From the NCBI GenBank assembly GCA_905221605.1, contig CAJNDS010002338.1, positions 310,372 through 374,371 on the forward strand: a stretch of 64,000 nt of DNA, written 5' to 3'. The DNA is from Symbiodinium natans (Eukaryota; Sar; Dinophyceae; Suessiales; Symbiodiniaceae). The first letter of the stretch is position 1; the number at the start of each line of letters is the position of its first letter. Below, one piece after another: positions 19,901 through 28,528 of the stretch. Below the pieces are notes generated by a model. That model ran no database searches, was not told the origin of the DNA, and saw only the letters and a program-made list of their open reading frames with translations. Position numbers and translations under genes: made by a program.

Positions 19901-21717
19901 TGGCCAACCGCGCGATGGACCAGGAAACCATCCAGCCTCTTCTTAGAAGTAAACACAAGAAGAGGGGCGGCAAGAGACGTCGCGAAGAGGCGACGTACGG
20001 GAAGGGCCGCGGCCCGTGGAGTGCTTGGGCAGACGCCCGTGGCAAGGGCCAGGGCAAGCCGAAAGGCAGAGGCAAGTCCGATGCCAAGGGCAAGCCCAAG
20101 GGGAGGGGCAAGTACGCCTGGGGCGCTTTCGCCGCGGGCATTGTTGCCGCGCTCCAACCCCGCCCAAGCACAAGCTGGGTCCCAGCTTTCCCGTGCGGGT
20201 CGGTCCGGCCGCCACCAAGTGTTCCGCTTCCGCCGCGGACCCCCTTTTTCCTGGGTCGCGGGCTCCTCAATCGGTTGACGCACGCCCTCAACGGGAACAT
20301 CAACGGCTGGTGGGGCCTGGCGGCTGCAGCGTCGGCGCCGATTGCCTTGCAGTTGCACCGCGGGGTTGTGCATGTTGTCGAGGACTCCATGCACGCGGTT
20401 GCAACGGTTTCGGCCGACGTTGTCGAGGAAATCGGTCATGGGGCCAGGCGGACCGTGTGGGTCGCCGGAACAGCCATCACTCTGGTAGTAGTGATTTTGT
20501 GCGGCGCTGTTCTGTGGTACGTGAGTCGTGCCGTTGCCAATCGCATTGCGCATATGCGACATGGCAACACCGCGGCCCCTGAGGCGCGGCTGTCTCAACT
20601 CCTTGGCTCTGAAGCGACGTTTGAGGTCGCGAGCTCCAAGAAAGGGGTGACCCATAGGGTTTGGGTGCACCTCAAGGAGGAGACAGCTGCCTGTGGCTGT
20701 CGTGCTTACCTGGCAGAAGGACGCTGCGGGCATTGCGATGCCGCAATGGACACCGCTCGTTCCTTAGGGTTTTTGCACGCGGCCCAGCGAGGCGCGGGTC
20801 CTGCGCTCACAGACTCCATTCGGAGTACCGCCTCCGAAACCCTGGCTAAGGGTAAGGTTGTGTTGGGTTTGGGAAACAGTGAAGGATGTTTCTCCCAACT
20901 GGCGGCCAAGAGCCGCGGGCTCTCCTGCTTTCAGGGGCTCGCAGGTCGTGACCTGGCCGCGGCCCCAGCAGATGGAGCGAGCGCGGCCCACGCACAGTCC
21001 GGCTCCGTGCAACGTGCCGCCACTGCCATTGTGGCGCGCACGCCAGGCCGGAGGAACAAGGGCCCAGCCCCCGCTAGGAGTTCTCCAGTCAAAGAAGCGG
21101 AATTCCTTGCGGGCGGGCCATACGTTCAGGCCGCCCAAACGCTGCTTGGGTCTGGAGCAGCAGAGGATGTGATCTACATCCGGGCGTACAGCTTAGATTG
21201 CCCATCCTGCATCGAGGCAATCGAAGCGTCGCTTAGCAAAGGCGCAGGCGTTCGGATTGTCGCCGACATGGGGCAATGTCACCGCACCAAACTGCAGTGG
21301 CAAGCGTTGAAACGCTTGGCGGCTGCAGGCGCCGAGGTGAAGGTGGGTTGCGGCACATCCGTGCGCGACGCCTATGCTCGCGACGGCCGCGGGGCTAAGG
21401 TAGGCACCGGGATTCAAGGGCTGCACCATGCCAAGGCCCTTTGCCTACTGCGGCCTGAAGGCGCGGTGGTGCTGATTGGGAGCCTCAATTTTACCACAAG
21501 CAGCAAGGCCAATGCGGAGGCAGGGCTTAGGCTTGAGGTCCCCAAGACGCACTCAGTCGTGCAGTCCTACATCGAGGATTTCCAGAGGGTGTCGGCTGAG
21601 GCATTCTCCCTCGATGAGGCGGTCGCAAAGCGCCCTCAGTTGGAGCGAGCCAGTAGCTCCAACGTTGCTGGCAACGCCACTCGTGCCCCCAACACTGCTC
21701 CACAGGGTATCGAGTAG
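16969..21717 (+). CDS. Accessory ORF: Tpt1/KptA-like, C2H2, RanBP2 x2, TM, SWIM and PLD domains
   Basis: The frame is continuous with pol, but an ATG at 16969 opens a distinct protein of 1582 residues. Its N-terminus MGGGGSKGRGK fits an N-myristoylation signal (Gly2, Ser6, basic residues). Order: Tpt1-like domain (about 17045-17690); long acidic, disordered region with a C2H2 finger (about 18520-18600); RanBP2-like finger WRCFFC (about 19354); second finger WQCPNCYEWN...CFRC (about 19723-19782); Lys/Gly-rich basic patch; one membrane helix (about 20449-20523); SWIM finger CGC-x8-CGH (about 20692-20736); single-HKD PLD domain (about 21105-21600). The combination suggests RNA binding and RNA-end chemistry at a membrane or in a particle. 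This is inferred from domains. I know no named family with this architecture. Confidence 0.85.
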   Translation: MGGGGSKGRGKSKSPGPKGRKGTPSIDDVQRLLVRCMRHGEGGCRGRFGPGGLYPVDELIEQLGITINQYNQAVAHDANQRKPRLDTSHAGFLRAFQGHSADCGHPMGFMMEGLSETAIDDLIHRYGPAMWHGTDLHVVPSLIQNGLIPGGGPGGRLGVHYVLGHCPTQWEDGRRGFRRGSTCIVEVRLAVLRDAGVPIYAGADGVALTGQIRATGISRIWALPKGSPVYSVLIAELEVDRLVQHVDLKSLGDTSAGPHPPLGRGPKLGTVQASQAAAASSGAASSSTVVLAPAGRVMAAGAAQPVTPPKAAPKAKGRPSGTPRTSIVPAKPKVYPRRNIPGPNVLEAEDSLEEEAAQEAEGVEEDSSSSDLPDTRAPPAAVKVKEDEEPASGAQAESTEEGVLVLGQSVVTSAKEYLARSEALLRAQKLQSKILEVAGTAMVKLEKITKREESLKTLRREGESRAAGEGADGEEVSDDGQDAPGVAGSSSSARPSGGGTAQSASASEEPRPNAEGHYGCSAPGCGLAFESLVQYHLHQAACHGASLPPNLGISPSAPLDPFRQDWRGRLFCQGKDGGYGEVPMLRVIRYHKANGYDHSRVPLLKRGDRIQLEDGSHHIYGGSHPPGWLRDDPELDPPPEGSDGGSTPKSEPTEEADPEPPREAAPHGRALEPPKGDIQRRLAERRSKRDYSPDLVTPLDDLHAKEIDSFFAGDPAADSLDVILMRAEVRTESHLKVGREEEEPLVKEEQEEETEVVKDEEVSVEMEEGTADEADEVALPANRAYVEGRFYPYGSWRCFFCEAINPVTEDQCLTTHAGGPNAGAPCDGRWINGIDIGWWEVDPQTAPEQWRRRFSAEELEEQQARADAARLLSDEELAEALQAAEEARAAERAKKRERRQAEKAERDDHISEALRIAGWQCPNCYEWNLSFRQLCFRCSTPLRLAEVVSRGIPDPRRGEERDSGSESSQDELEYEILLANRAMDQETIQPLLRSKHKKRGGKRRREEATYGKGRGPWSAWADARGKGQGKPKGRGKSDAKGKPKGRGKYAWGAFAAGIVAALQPRPSTSWVPAFPCGSVRPPPSVPLPPRTPFFLGRGLLNRLTHALNGNINGWWGLAAAASAPIALQLHRGVVHVVEDSMHAVATVSADVVEEIGHGARRTVWVAGTAITLVVVILCGAVLWYVSRAVANRIAHMRHGNTAAPEARLSQLLGSEATFEVASSKKGVTHRVWVHLKEETAACGCRAYLAEGRCGHCDAAMDTARSLGFLHAAQRGAGPALTDSIRSTASETLAKGKVVLGLGNSEGCFSQLAAKSRGLSCFQGLAGRDLAAAPADGASAAHAQSGSVQRAATAIVARTPGRRNKGPAPARSSPVKEAEFLAGGPYVQAAQTLLGSGAAEDVIYIRAYSLDCPSCIEAIEASLSKGAGVRIVADMGQCHRTKLQWQALKRLAAAGAEVKVGCGTSVRDAYARDGRGAKVGTGIQGLHHAKALCLLRPEGAVVLIGSLNFTTSSKANAEAGLRLEVPKTHSVVQSYIEDFQRVSAEAFSLDEAVAKRPQLERASSSNVAGNATRAPNTAPQGIE
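17045..17690 (+). other. RNA 2'-phosphotransferase (Tpt1/KptA)-like domain
   Basis: Tpt1/KptA enzymes remove a 2'-phosphate from RNA using NAD+. The family's landmarks occur in order: an N-terminal Arg-His in CMRHG (about 17071-17085), a 'PVDEL' winged-helix segment, the RAFQGHS motif (about 17248-17268), WHGT (about 17359-17370), a GLIPGG...GVHYV strand, and near the C-terminus VEVRLAVLRDAGVPIYAG followed by GVALTG. The length, about 215 residues, suits the family. The Arg-His-Arg part of the catalytic set appears present; the last arginine is probably in RRGST but needs a structure-based alignment. Copy 1 has the equivalent at about 2135-2780. Confidence 0.75.
20449..20523 (+). other. Predicted transmembrane helix in accessory ORF
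   Basis: About 25 uncharged residues rich in Val, Ile and Leu (core ITLVVVILCGAVLWYV) are followed by basic residues (SRAVANRIAHMRH). This is the only convincing membrane segment in the accessory protein. It sits between the zinc-finger/basic part and the SWIM-PLD part. Confidence 0.7.
20692..20736 (+). other. SWIM-type zinc finger
   Basis: Pattern C-x-C-x8-C-x-H (CGCRAYLAEGRCGH) fits the SWIM consensus CxCx(n)CxH. SWIM fingers mostly bind DNA or partner proteins and are common in transposon-derived proteins. Confidence 0.7.
21105..21600 (+). other. PLD/HKD phosphodiesterase domain (single HKD)
   Basis: The domain has the fold order of single-HKD nucleases such as mitochondrial PLD/Zucchini and bacterial Nuc: a strand DVIYIRAYSLD, helix, strand GVRIVADMGQ, helix, then HHAKALCLLRP and IGSLNFTTSSKANAEAG. 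His and Lys of HxK and the GSxN motif are intact. The acidic residue lies a few positions later than usual and is Asp in copy 1 (codon near 6545) but Glu in copy 2. A single HKD implies a homodimer by family knowledge. Substrate (RNA, DNA or lipid) cannot be told from sequence. Confidence 0.75.
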
Positions 21718-22620
21718 GCTGCGGCCAGTCGGCGCGGCGTGGAAGGGGTTTCCACGCGATTTCTTAGGCATCACAGCGCGGCACGCTGTCGAGCCTCTTT
21801 TGGTTGTGTTTTGCTTGCGGGCGAAGAGCCGCGGCAGGGGTTTTCCCTGCCCATTTTGCCTACCCGCACTTTTCTTCCCAGCCCGTTGCGGCTGCTGCGG
21901 ACCGTGTCCTGGTCGCGGCAGTGCGCTCGCCGAAGCGCGTGCGAGCTGCACTGCCTGCGGCACGAGCAATGTGCGCGGCTCTCGCTGAGTCCGGTAGCCC
22001 GTAGGGTAGTTCTGGATAGGTGAGTAGCCGTAGCCGAAGCTTAGGACCGGCCGTGTACAGTGTACCATCTGTACCATAGATTTCAGTGTCTGCCGTAGCA
22101 GTCCTCAAAGCACTCAGTGGGCTCTGTGTACTGGAGCCTCGACTCAGGTCGTGCAAAAGACCGGACCGCCTGGTTTAGGCTGGTTTTGGAGGGTCGTTCG
22201 TTTGGGTCGTCTCGTTTCGCGTGTCTTCGTTTGCGGGCTTGCGCCCAAAGCCGCGACGGACGCCCGCCCTCCTTGTGGAAGTCACTCACCGGAGCCTCGG
22301 CTGAGGGGCGAATGTGAGCTGACATGAGTGCATATGCATCTTCTGCTCTGTGATGCATTAGGACTCGGCAGACCACCTTGTAGTTTTCCTTTGCATGTAG
22401 AGTTTTGCAATTCGAATCAATGCCAATATTTTGGCTCAAGTACCGAGCTTGTGCCTTTGAGCACGGTAGATTCGTACAGTAGCTCTTAGGTTGCTGTGCG
22501 GTCCGACCGGACGCACTCAGGCGTAGCTGCACAAGTGCTTGAACTCGCGAAGTCGTAAAACAGCGTGACCGGGCTGTGATTGCATTGGCTTAGTGCAAGT
22601 CCAGTGCTGGTCGACTTCAC
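21718..22620. other. 3' flank of the element; no gene seen
   Basis: After the stop at 21717 about 300 GC-rich bases probably belong to the element's 3' untranslated end, with one GC hairpin motif near 21884-21925. No long terminal repeat can be recognised because the element's 5' end lies in the N gap. From about 22080 the composition becomes more ordinary. A spliced-leader-like 13-mer lies at 22428-22440. No credible ORF is present. Confidence 0.5.
22428..22440 (+). other. Match to 3' part of dinoflagellate spliced leader
   Basis: ATTTTGGCTCAAG equals the last 13 bases of the dinoflagellate spliced leader. The preceding GCCA is separated from it by a three-base insertion. It is not followed by a GT donor, so it looks like a relic in retroposed DNA, not an SL RNA gene. 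Chance is possible. Confidence 0.4.
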
Positions 22621-22747
22621 AGTAAGAGTAGTAAGAGTAGTAAGAGTAGTAAGAGTAGTAAGAGTAGTAAGAGTAGTAAGAGTAGTAAGAGTAGTAAGAG
22701 CAGTACGAATAGCAAGAATGGCATAAGAGTAGTTAGAGTAGTAAGAG

Positions 22748-22834
<87 letters not shown>

Positions 22835-22870
22835 CAGTAGCAGTAGCAGTAGCAGTAACAGCAGCAGTAG
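22619..22870. repeat. AGTAAG-type 9-bp repeat and (AGT)n microsatellite
   Basis: A 9-bp unit (AGTAAGAGT) is repeated about eight times, then degenerates into about 30 copies of AGT, then AGCAGT units. ORFs through it encode only Leu, Tyr or Thr runs. Confidence 0.95.
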
Positions 22871-22912
22871 CAACAGCAGGACCAGCTTGCTTGCTTCCTG
22901 GCTCCGGAAAAA

Positions 22913-22934
22913 GAGAGAGACAGAAAGAGAGAGA

Positions 22935-22988
<54 letters not shown>
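22913..22988. repeat. (GA)n microsatellite
   Basis: Nearly pure GA dinucleotides over about 75 bases with a few interruptions at the left end. Confidence 0.95.
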
Positions 22989-22991
<3 letters not shown>

Positions 22992-23500
22992 GGGCAAAAG
23001 AAACATCCCCAAAAAAGGCGAATACAAAATCCAAACTAGCGCCAGCACCCCTTGAAAAAACATGGAATTCTAGGCAGAAACAGAAGGCTCTTAGCTCCTC
23101 ATTTCAACAGGGCTTTCTTTGATCTGTGGCTGAGCATTGACACCTCAATGTGGGGAGTGAAAGAGATCACGGTCTCAAGACGGTCTGAAGATGCGAACTG
23201 TGAGGTTCTCAGCGCCGTGCCATTCGCAACGCGTCCTCGTAGGGGTCGCCGCAAGGCTCCTGGCCTGAGATTCTGTGGGTTTTTCTCAGGTTTTTTGAAT
23301 ATGATCCTGAATGTTTCAGTTGTAATTCTAAGTCTTGAAACGAAAAAAGTGTTTTCTCTCTCTCTTCCCTTCCCTTCCCTGCACTTAAGAGCCCCCCCCG
23401 AAGGAGGAACCCGGCCGCGACGGCCAAGTGGGTCTGTGTCCAGCTGACGGGGGCCCCATCGGTTTCAACGGAGCCCTTCAAAGACATCGGTGCCTCTGTC

Positions 23501-24379
23501 TTAGCGGCTCCGAGTGGAGTAGTCAATTTCACTACTCTGCTCGCTATCGGTTGTTGGGCCATCGGTATCACTTTCGTCGGCTTCCAGGTAGTAGTCCGTA
23601 GCCCCCGTCTCCACGGCCCCCTCAAACAGCTCGTGCACATCTTCCGGGTCGTCGATCTGGGCGGTCTCCACTTGTTGGTCCGGCCCCCATCCTCCAAGAG
23701 CCCCCTGCCCAGGTGCTTGATGAGGGTGCAGGTCGCGTCCCCGATGTGCTTCAGGTGCAGGAGGTCGTTGTGGTGTGGGCCCCCAAAGCGACCACGCATG
23801 CTGGGGAGGATCCCCCGTCGGGGAGGCCTCCCATCGGTCACTGGGGCTCCGAGCCGGGCTGCTGCAAGCACTGCTGCTACTGGTTTCTTGTCGTGGTCGC
23901 TTTGTCCCCCTTGCGTGCTGATCTTCCTCGTCCTCCTCCATCTCTGTGTGGTCCCCCCGAGGGCATACATGGGAGCTGCTCGCAGGTGTCGATCGTCTCT
24001 TGCTTCTTGGCGTGCAGGTCGGCTTGTTCCGGAAAATGGGCCCCCATTTCTGTGCTTGGTCGTAGGCCCGCATGACCACTTGTATCGTCTCGATCTTATC
24101 CCTGGTAATCGGCGTCACCGGCTCTGTTGCGATGCTGCGGTGGAGGATACGGCCAATCAGGAGCAGGAGCTCCTCGTCCCCTTGGCTCGTCTCCACCTCG
24201 TCGGGCCCCGCATTGTTGAGGATCAGGTTGACAAGCTCGATGAGGTTCTCCGTCTCCAGGAGTATCACGTCCTTCCCTTCACACAAACGGGTCCACCTGC
24301 TGAGGGCCTGGCGGATGGTCGAGCTGAGGTCCCCTCGACGTGGGGCTTCCTGTGTTCCATGTTGTCCCAGGTTGATCAC
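23501..24379 (-). CDS. Hypothetical protein, probable C-terminal part of the gene at 24279-27182
   Basis: This 292-codon minus-strand ORF overlaps the end of the next one by 101 bases in another frame. Residues about 20-115 look like a folded helical domain (RWTRLCEGKDVILLETENL, then ELVNLILNNAG and LLLLIGRILHRS). The rest is acidic and Ser/Pro-rich and ends in SEQSSEIDYSTRSR. No family was recognised. A second frame (to 23970) has short protein-like stretches in the middle of this region, so a further shift or an intron is possible. The overlap suggests a frameshift or an unrecognised intron joining it to the 967-codon ORF. Confidence 0.5.
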   Translation of the reverse strand: MINLGQHGTQEAPRRGDLSSTIRQALSRWTRLCEGKDVILLETENLIELVNLILNNAGPDEVETSQGDEELLLLIGRILHRSIATEPVTPITRDKIETIQVVMRAYDQAQKWGPIFRNKPTCTPRSKRRSTPASSSHVCPRGDHTEMEEDEEDQHARGTKRPRQETSSSSACSSPARSPSDRWEASPTGDPPQHAWSLWGPTPQRPPAPEAHRGRDLHPHQAPGQGALGGWGPDQQVETAQIDDPEDVHELFEGAVETGATDYYLEADESDTDGPTTDSEQSSEIDYSTRSR

Positions 24380-26945
24380 GTCTGCGGGGTGGTACGTCAG
24401 CGTGGGCAGCAGCTGTGGGTCCCCTGTCTGTTGTCAGAAGTGGGTCCCCCAATGTGCCTGTGCAGCTGGGCCCCTCCGCGGTGTGCTCGTCGAGGTGGAT
24501 CCCGTGGTCGTCGTCGGACACAGTGGCCAGGTGGTCGGACTGCGCCTGCTCGTAGAAGTCGTTGACGAGGTGCTGGAGGTAGAGCTCCTGGGCGTCCAGG
24601 TCCTCCTGTCGGTCCTGCTGGAGGGCCTCCTCCTCGGCCGCTTCCTGTCGGACTCGGCGTTCCTCTTCTGCAAGCTGCAAGCAGCGTCTTTCCTCTTGCG
24701 CTTGTTGTTCGTTCGCCTCCGCCTCCTTGCCCAAGTCGATCGCCTCGTCCTCATCCTCCTTCGTCCACGGTGTAGGTCCAGGCTGTTGCATGAGGTCCAG
24801 GTGGTCCCCTTCAATGTGGTCTCCGCTACGTAGGGCGTTTAGGAAGTCCGTGATGACGTCGGCAGGGTCCTCCTCCGGCTGTGCGTGGGTGTCCGAGCCG
24901 ACTTGCACCTCAGCCTGGGCCACGTGGGGAGAGGGAAGCTGCTCGGTGTCCTCGGGCCCCTCTGTATGTGGCGTCTGCTCGTGGTTGTGCTTCTCGTTGT
25001 CCGCGCTGTGCTCGCTGCTGCTCCAGTGGGTCTCCTCATCGCTGCTAGGGAGCGTGGGTGGAGTCGGCATAGTGCGCTGCGGCGGTGTGGGCTCCAGAGA
25101 GCTTAAGGTGTGTGAGGGTCTCTGCGGAGGCTGCTTGGAGGGCGGGTGTGGGGCGGCTGGGCCCTCCGAGTTTGCTTGCGGAGGTCGCGGTGGAGGCTGC
25201 TTAGGGGGTGGCTGCGGGGCGGCTGGACCTCCCACATGTGTCCCCAGGGCAGGGCGCGCGGGCGGTTGTTTGGGTGTAGCCCCCGTTTGGCGGGTGAGGT
25301 GCTCGGGGGGGTCGTTGCTAGCTCTGCCCCTGTCCTGGTTTGCTTGTTGCTGCTGTTGGTTTTCCCGCGGCCGCTTGTGCAGGTTGAGGAGCTCCGCCCA
25401 CTTCGCTCTTTCCTCCTCCTTGCCCGGGCCGTCAAGAGGCCTGACCCTTCGTTTTTGTTCTTCGAAATCCTGCTGCTGCTGTGCATTCCAGTCGGCCCAG
25501 TCCTGATTCTCCTTCTGCTTCCTCGCCATCCTTTTGGGTCCCCTGCCTTCGCGGCGCTGTGCTTTGGGGTTTGCGTAAGCTTGTGTGTTGGCGGGGTCCC
25601 CGGTGGGGCTGTTGGGGGGGGCGGGTTGGTCGGCTAGGTGGGTCTGCTGGGCTGCTGCTTTTCCGCTAGACGTGTCGGTCGGTGTGTCCTGGTGCGCCTG
25701 CGCAGAAGGGTGCCCGAGGCGGGTCCCCCTCTGCCATCTGTTTGGTCGGCCGGTCCCCAAAGTCGGTGCTCCCCGCGGTGGGATGTCGGGCCTGTGTGTC
25801 GGGGGCTTGTTGCCCTCCCTTCGGCGTTGGTTCTGGGACGCATCAAAGTACGGGCGGCTGCCGATCCGCTGCGTTTCCTCCCAGGATAGGTAGCGGATGC
25901 GTCGTCGCCCCTCCGGCGGGGGGTAGTCGGGCTGCTGCTGCTGTGGCGGGTTGTCTGCGTTGGGGGTTGGCACTGCGGGGGTGTGGAGGAGCCAGGGGGG
26001 TAGGTCATTGGGGTCCAGCCCCTGCTGCTGGACGGTTTCCCACACGTGCGGGGGGAGGTCCTGGGGTGGCGCCACTGCTTCTGCTGCCGCTGCTGGTTGT
26101 GCATCAGGTGGGGTTTGCCCCGCTGCTGGTGTTACTGCTGTTGCGCCTGTCGCGCCCTCCTGGGGTGGCGCTCCCGCTTTCGCTGCTGTCGTTGGTTGGG
26201 CCTCAGGTGGAATTTGTCCTGTTGCTTGCGCTGCTGCTGCCGCTGCGTCCTCCTCTGCCTGTCCTTCCACTCCTCCATGCGCTCTGGGGACTTGTCGACG
26301 GCGGCGCGGCGGTGGCGTCCTTCGGCGTCTTGGTGGTTGAGCGGTCCCCGAGCTCCACGCCACGGCGGGATCCTCCCAAGGTTGGTGCTGCGGAGCGTAG
26401 TCTGCTGCGGTGCCCGCGGCTTGCCACGGGCGCCACCAGGCATGTGGGTCTCGTGGGTCGCGACCAAATAGCCATCCATCCGGTTGGCCCCCGTCTTCTG
26501 CTTCGTCTGATCGCCAGAGCCATCTCTGCATTCTCCACGAGGCGCGGTCCCACCAGGCGCGGTGCCAACCACGCGCGGGCTCCTCCCAATGGTCGTTCCG
26601 GTCTCCTTCCTCCTCGTGGGGCGTGTGTCGATTTCCAGCGTTGGCGTAGGCGAGGGTCTCGAACTCGACGTCGTGCACATAGCCAGTAAGGTGCCCGCCT
26701 GGCGCCCTGGGCCTTGCTGCCCGTTCCTGCGGGGCCCCTTGGTTGTCATGGCGGTGCGCGAGTTGGTCGTGGGTCACCTCGGTGTAGTCAGCGGCCTCCC
26801 GGTCTGCATCGCCTTCACTGTCGTGGTACTCGGCCGCAGCGTCATTGGTGAACTCGTTCTGCCCACCCGGCTGGTCATCGTGGTTGGCGAGGTCGGTGTT
26901 CTGGTCCCCGATGTGGTCGTGCTCGTCGTGCAAGTCGGTGAGGTG

Positions 26946-27014
<69 letters not shown>

Positions 27015-27182
27015 TGTTTTCCTTGCTTCCATCAACTTTCTCGCTCGGAAAAACCTGCGCTCCGGGTGGCCGCCCAGCAGGTCGTGGCCCAAAAGGTCCC
27101 TGAGATGCTCGCGGCGGCCTGGAGGCTTTTGGTTATCTTTGGCAGAGTTGCGTAGTTGCCTCTTGGGGCAGCGTTGAAACAT
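24279..27182 (-). CDS. Hypothetical Q/P/W-rich low-complexity protein (967 aa)
   Basis: A single open frame on the minus strand from ATG at 27182. The N-terminus is basic, then a run of Arg-Glu repeats encoded by a CT microsatellite, then Asp/His/Asn-rich sequence. A Trp-rich part follows (WHRAWWDRASWRMQRWLW), then long Pro/Gln/Ala-rich disordered tracts and a charged helical tail. The other strand also has long ORFs, but this frame alone has consistent amino-acid segments and continues into a folded domain at 23.5-24.4 kb. It could be a gag-like or host disordered protein. No conserved domain was identified. Confidence 0.5.
26951..27009. repeat. (CT)n microsatellite inside a coding frame
   Basis: About 28 CT units. 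On the minus strand they read in frame as an Arg-Glu repeat in the 967-codon ORF. Confidence 0.95.
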
Positions 27183-28180
27183 TTTGAGAGGAATGTGTCA
27201 CAAGAGTCGTGTTATTTATAAGAAGGAGAAATGGCATGGGTTGGGGTCAAGGGGGTTGGTGTGGTTGACGTGACGTTAGACAGTTGGCTGAACATTTTTT
27301 GGCAGCGTCTTGGGATGTCTTGGGGGTGCGGTCGTTGCGAAAGGATTGGGATGCGGCCTTTTGAAAAGTTGGCGGAGGCGCAGCCAGCACGCACTGGAAA
27401 AGCAGCGTGCCCCCCAAGCCTTTGAAAAAGCCGCTGGCCGCCAGAAGGTGCTAGTGGGTCGGCGCGGGCTGGCGCCAGTGAAAGCTTTTCAAAACCTGCC
27501 TGTGTGGGTTGCCGGGCCAAATTGCACTCCTAAGCCAGTGCGGGCTGGCAGCCCGCACGCCCCCCCAAGCCTTTGAAAATGCCACTGGCCGCCAGAAGGT
27601 GCTAGTGGGTCGGCACGGGCTGGCCCCAGTGAAAGCTTTTGAAAACCTGCCTGTGTGGGCTGCCAACTTGCACTCCTAAGCCAGTGCGGGCTGGCAGCCC
27701 GCACGCCACAGCACACACACCTTGCATATTGCATGCAAGCGTACAGGTGAACCTTGAGGTGTAGGCTACATGTTACATGGGTAAGCACCAGGAACGCGCT
27801 GCAGCGTCGGATTGGTTTAAGATGGTCGTCTCGTTGTTCACCGCTGTTGGCCACGCCAAGTGTTCAGGGGCATATGCCTGGAGATTCTCCGGGATGCCAT
27901 GGGGTCAGGCACCCGCCAGGAAGAACGAAACAACAGTTTGTGCTCGTGGTTGCTCGTGGGGCCTATGCCGTCGAAAAAGTACCCAGAAGTTGCGCTCTGC
28001 GGGGCCCATCTTCGGGGTAAAACAAAAAGCACTGTTGCCCATCAACAAGAACATAAAAACTGGAGGCCCACCAACTAATTCGGAAAGAAGCTGCAGGCGG
28101 GGCCCACACACAGTCGCCGGCAGAGAAAGGAAACAGTGCAGTGCGCGTGCAAACGGGGACCGCTAAGTGATTTCTGCCAC
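27183..28180. other. No gene recognised; contains the 151-bp tandem repeat
   Basis: Short ORFs only, none with a recognisable motif. The tandem repeat at 27411-27708 is listed separately. Confidence 0.5.
27411..27708. repeat. Two tandem copies of a ~151-bp unit
   Basis: The segment beginning CCCCCAAGCCTTTGAAAA at 27411 recurs at 27562 with a few substitutions and a small deletion near its end. Each copy ends with the GC-rich inverted motif GTGCGGGCTGGCAGCCCGCAC. Confidence 0.85.
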
Positions 28181-28204
28181 TTGCCGCGCTTGCCCCACTT
28201 GCTG

Positions 28205-28516
28205 TCCTCCCTTACCGAAAACCACTTTGCCCCACTTGCCCCACTTGCCCCACTTGCCCCACTTGCCCTACTTGCCCTGCCTTAACCGCTAAGTGATTTC
28301 TGCCACTTGCCCCGCTTGCCCCGCTTGCCCCACTTGCCCCACTTGCCCCACTTGCCCCACTTGCCCCACTTGCCCCACTTGCCCCACTTGCCCCACTTGC
28401 CCACTCGCCCCCCTCCTACCCCAGCCCACCCTGCAAGTGGGGCGTGGGGCAAGCGGGCAAGTGGGGCAAGTGGGGCATCCCCCCCCCCCCCGCCCCCCCC
28501 CCCCCCCCCCCCCCCA
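28205..28516. repeat. 9-bp minisatellite (CTTGCCCCA)n, inverted partner and poly-C
   Basis: Two arrays of the 9-mer CTTGCCCCA (about 28214-28285 and 28300-28405). A short stretch of the reverse complement (AAGTGGGGC) follows at about 28430-28480, then about 33 nearly pure C. The opposing arrays could pair as a hairpin. Confidence 0.9.
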
Positions 28517-28528
28517 CCGCCCGATCAT

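Larger units (their letters stand above)
14893..21742 (+). repeat. Second copy of a 6.85-kb segment also present at 1-6831
   Basis: Base 1 aligns with 14893 and base 6831 with 21742. Offsets are 14892, then 14910 after an 18-base insertion near 15333, then 14911 after one extra A near 19652. Substitutions are few and mostly in the part equivalent to 400-2600. Long stretches (about 2602-4737) look identical. This indicates a very recent head-to-tail duplication, a second recent insertion, or a haplotype copy joined across the gap. Confidence 0.9.

Noticed and set aside
23209-23970. 253-codon minus-strand ORF overlapping the 292-codon ORF
   Set aside because: Mostly a shadow frame. A short part looks protein-like, so it is mentioned under the 292-codon entry but not called as a separate gene.
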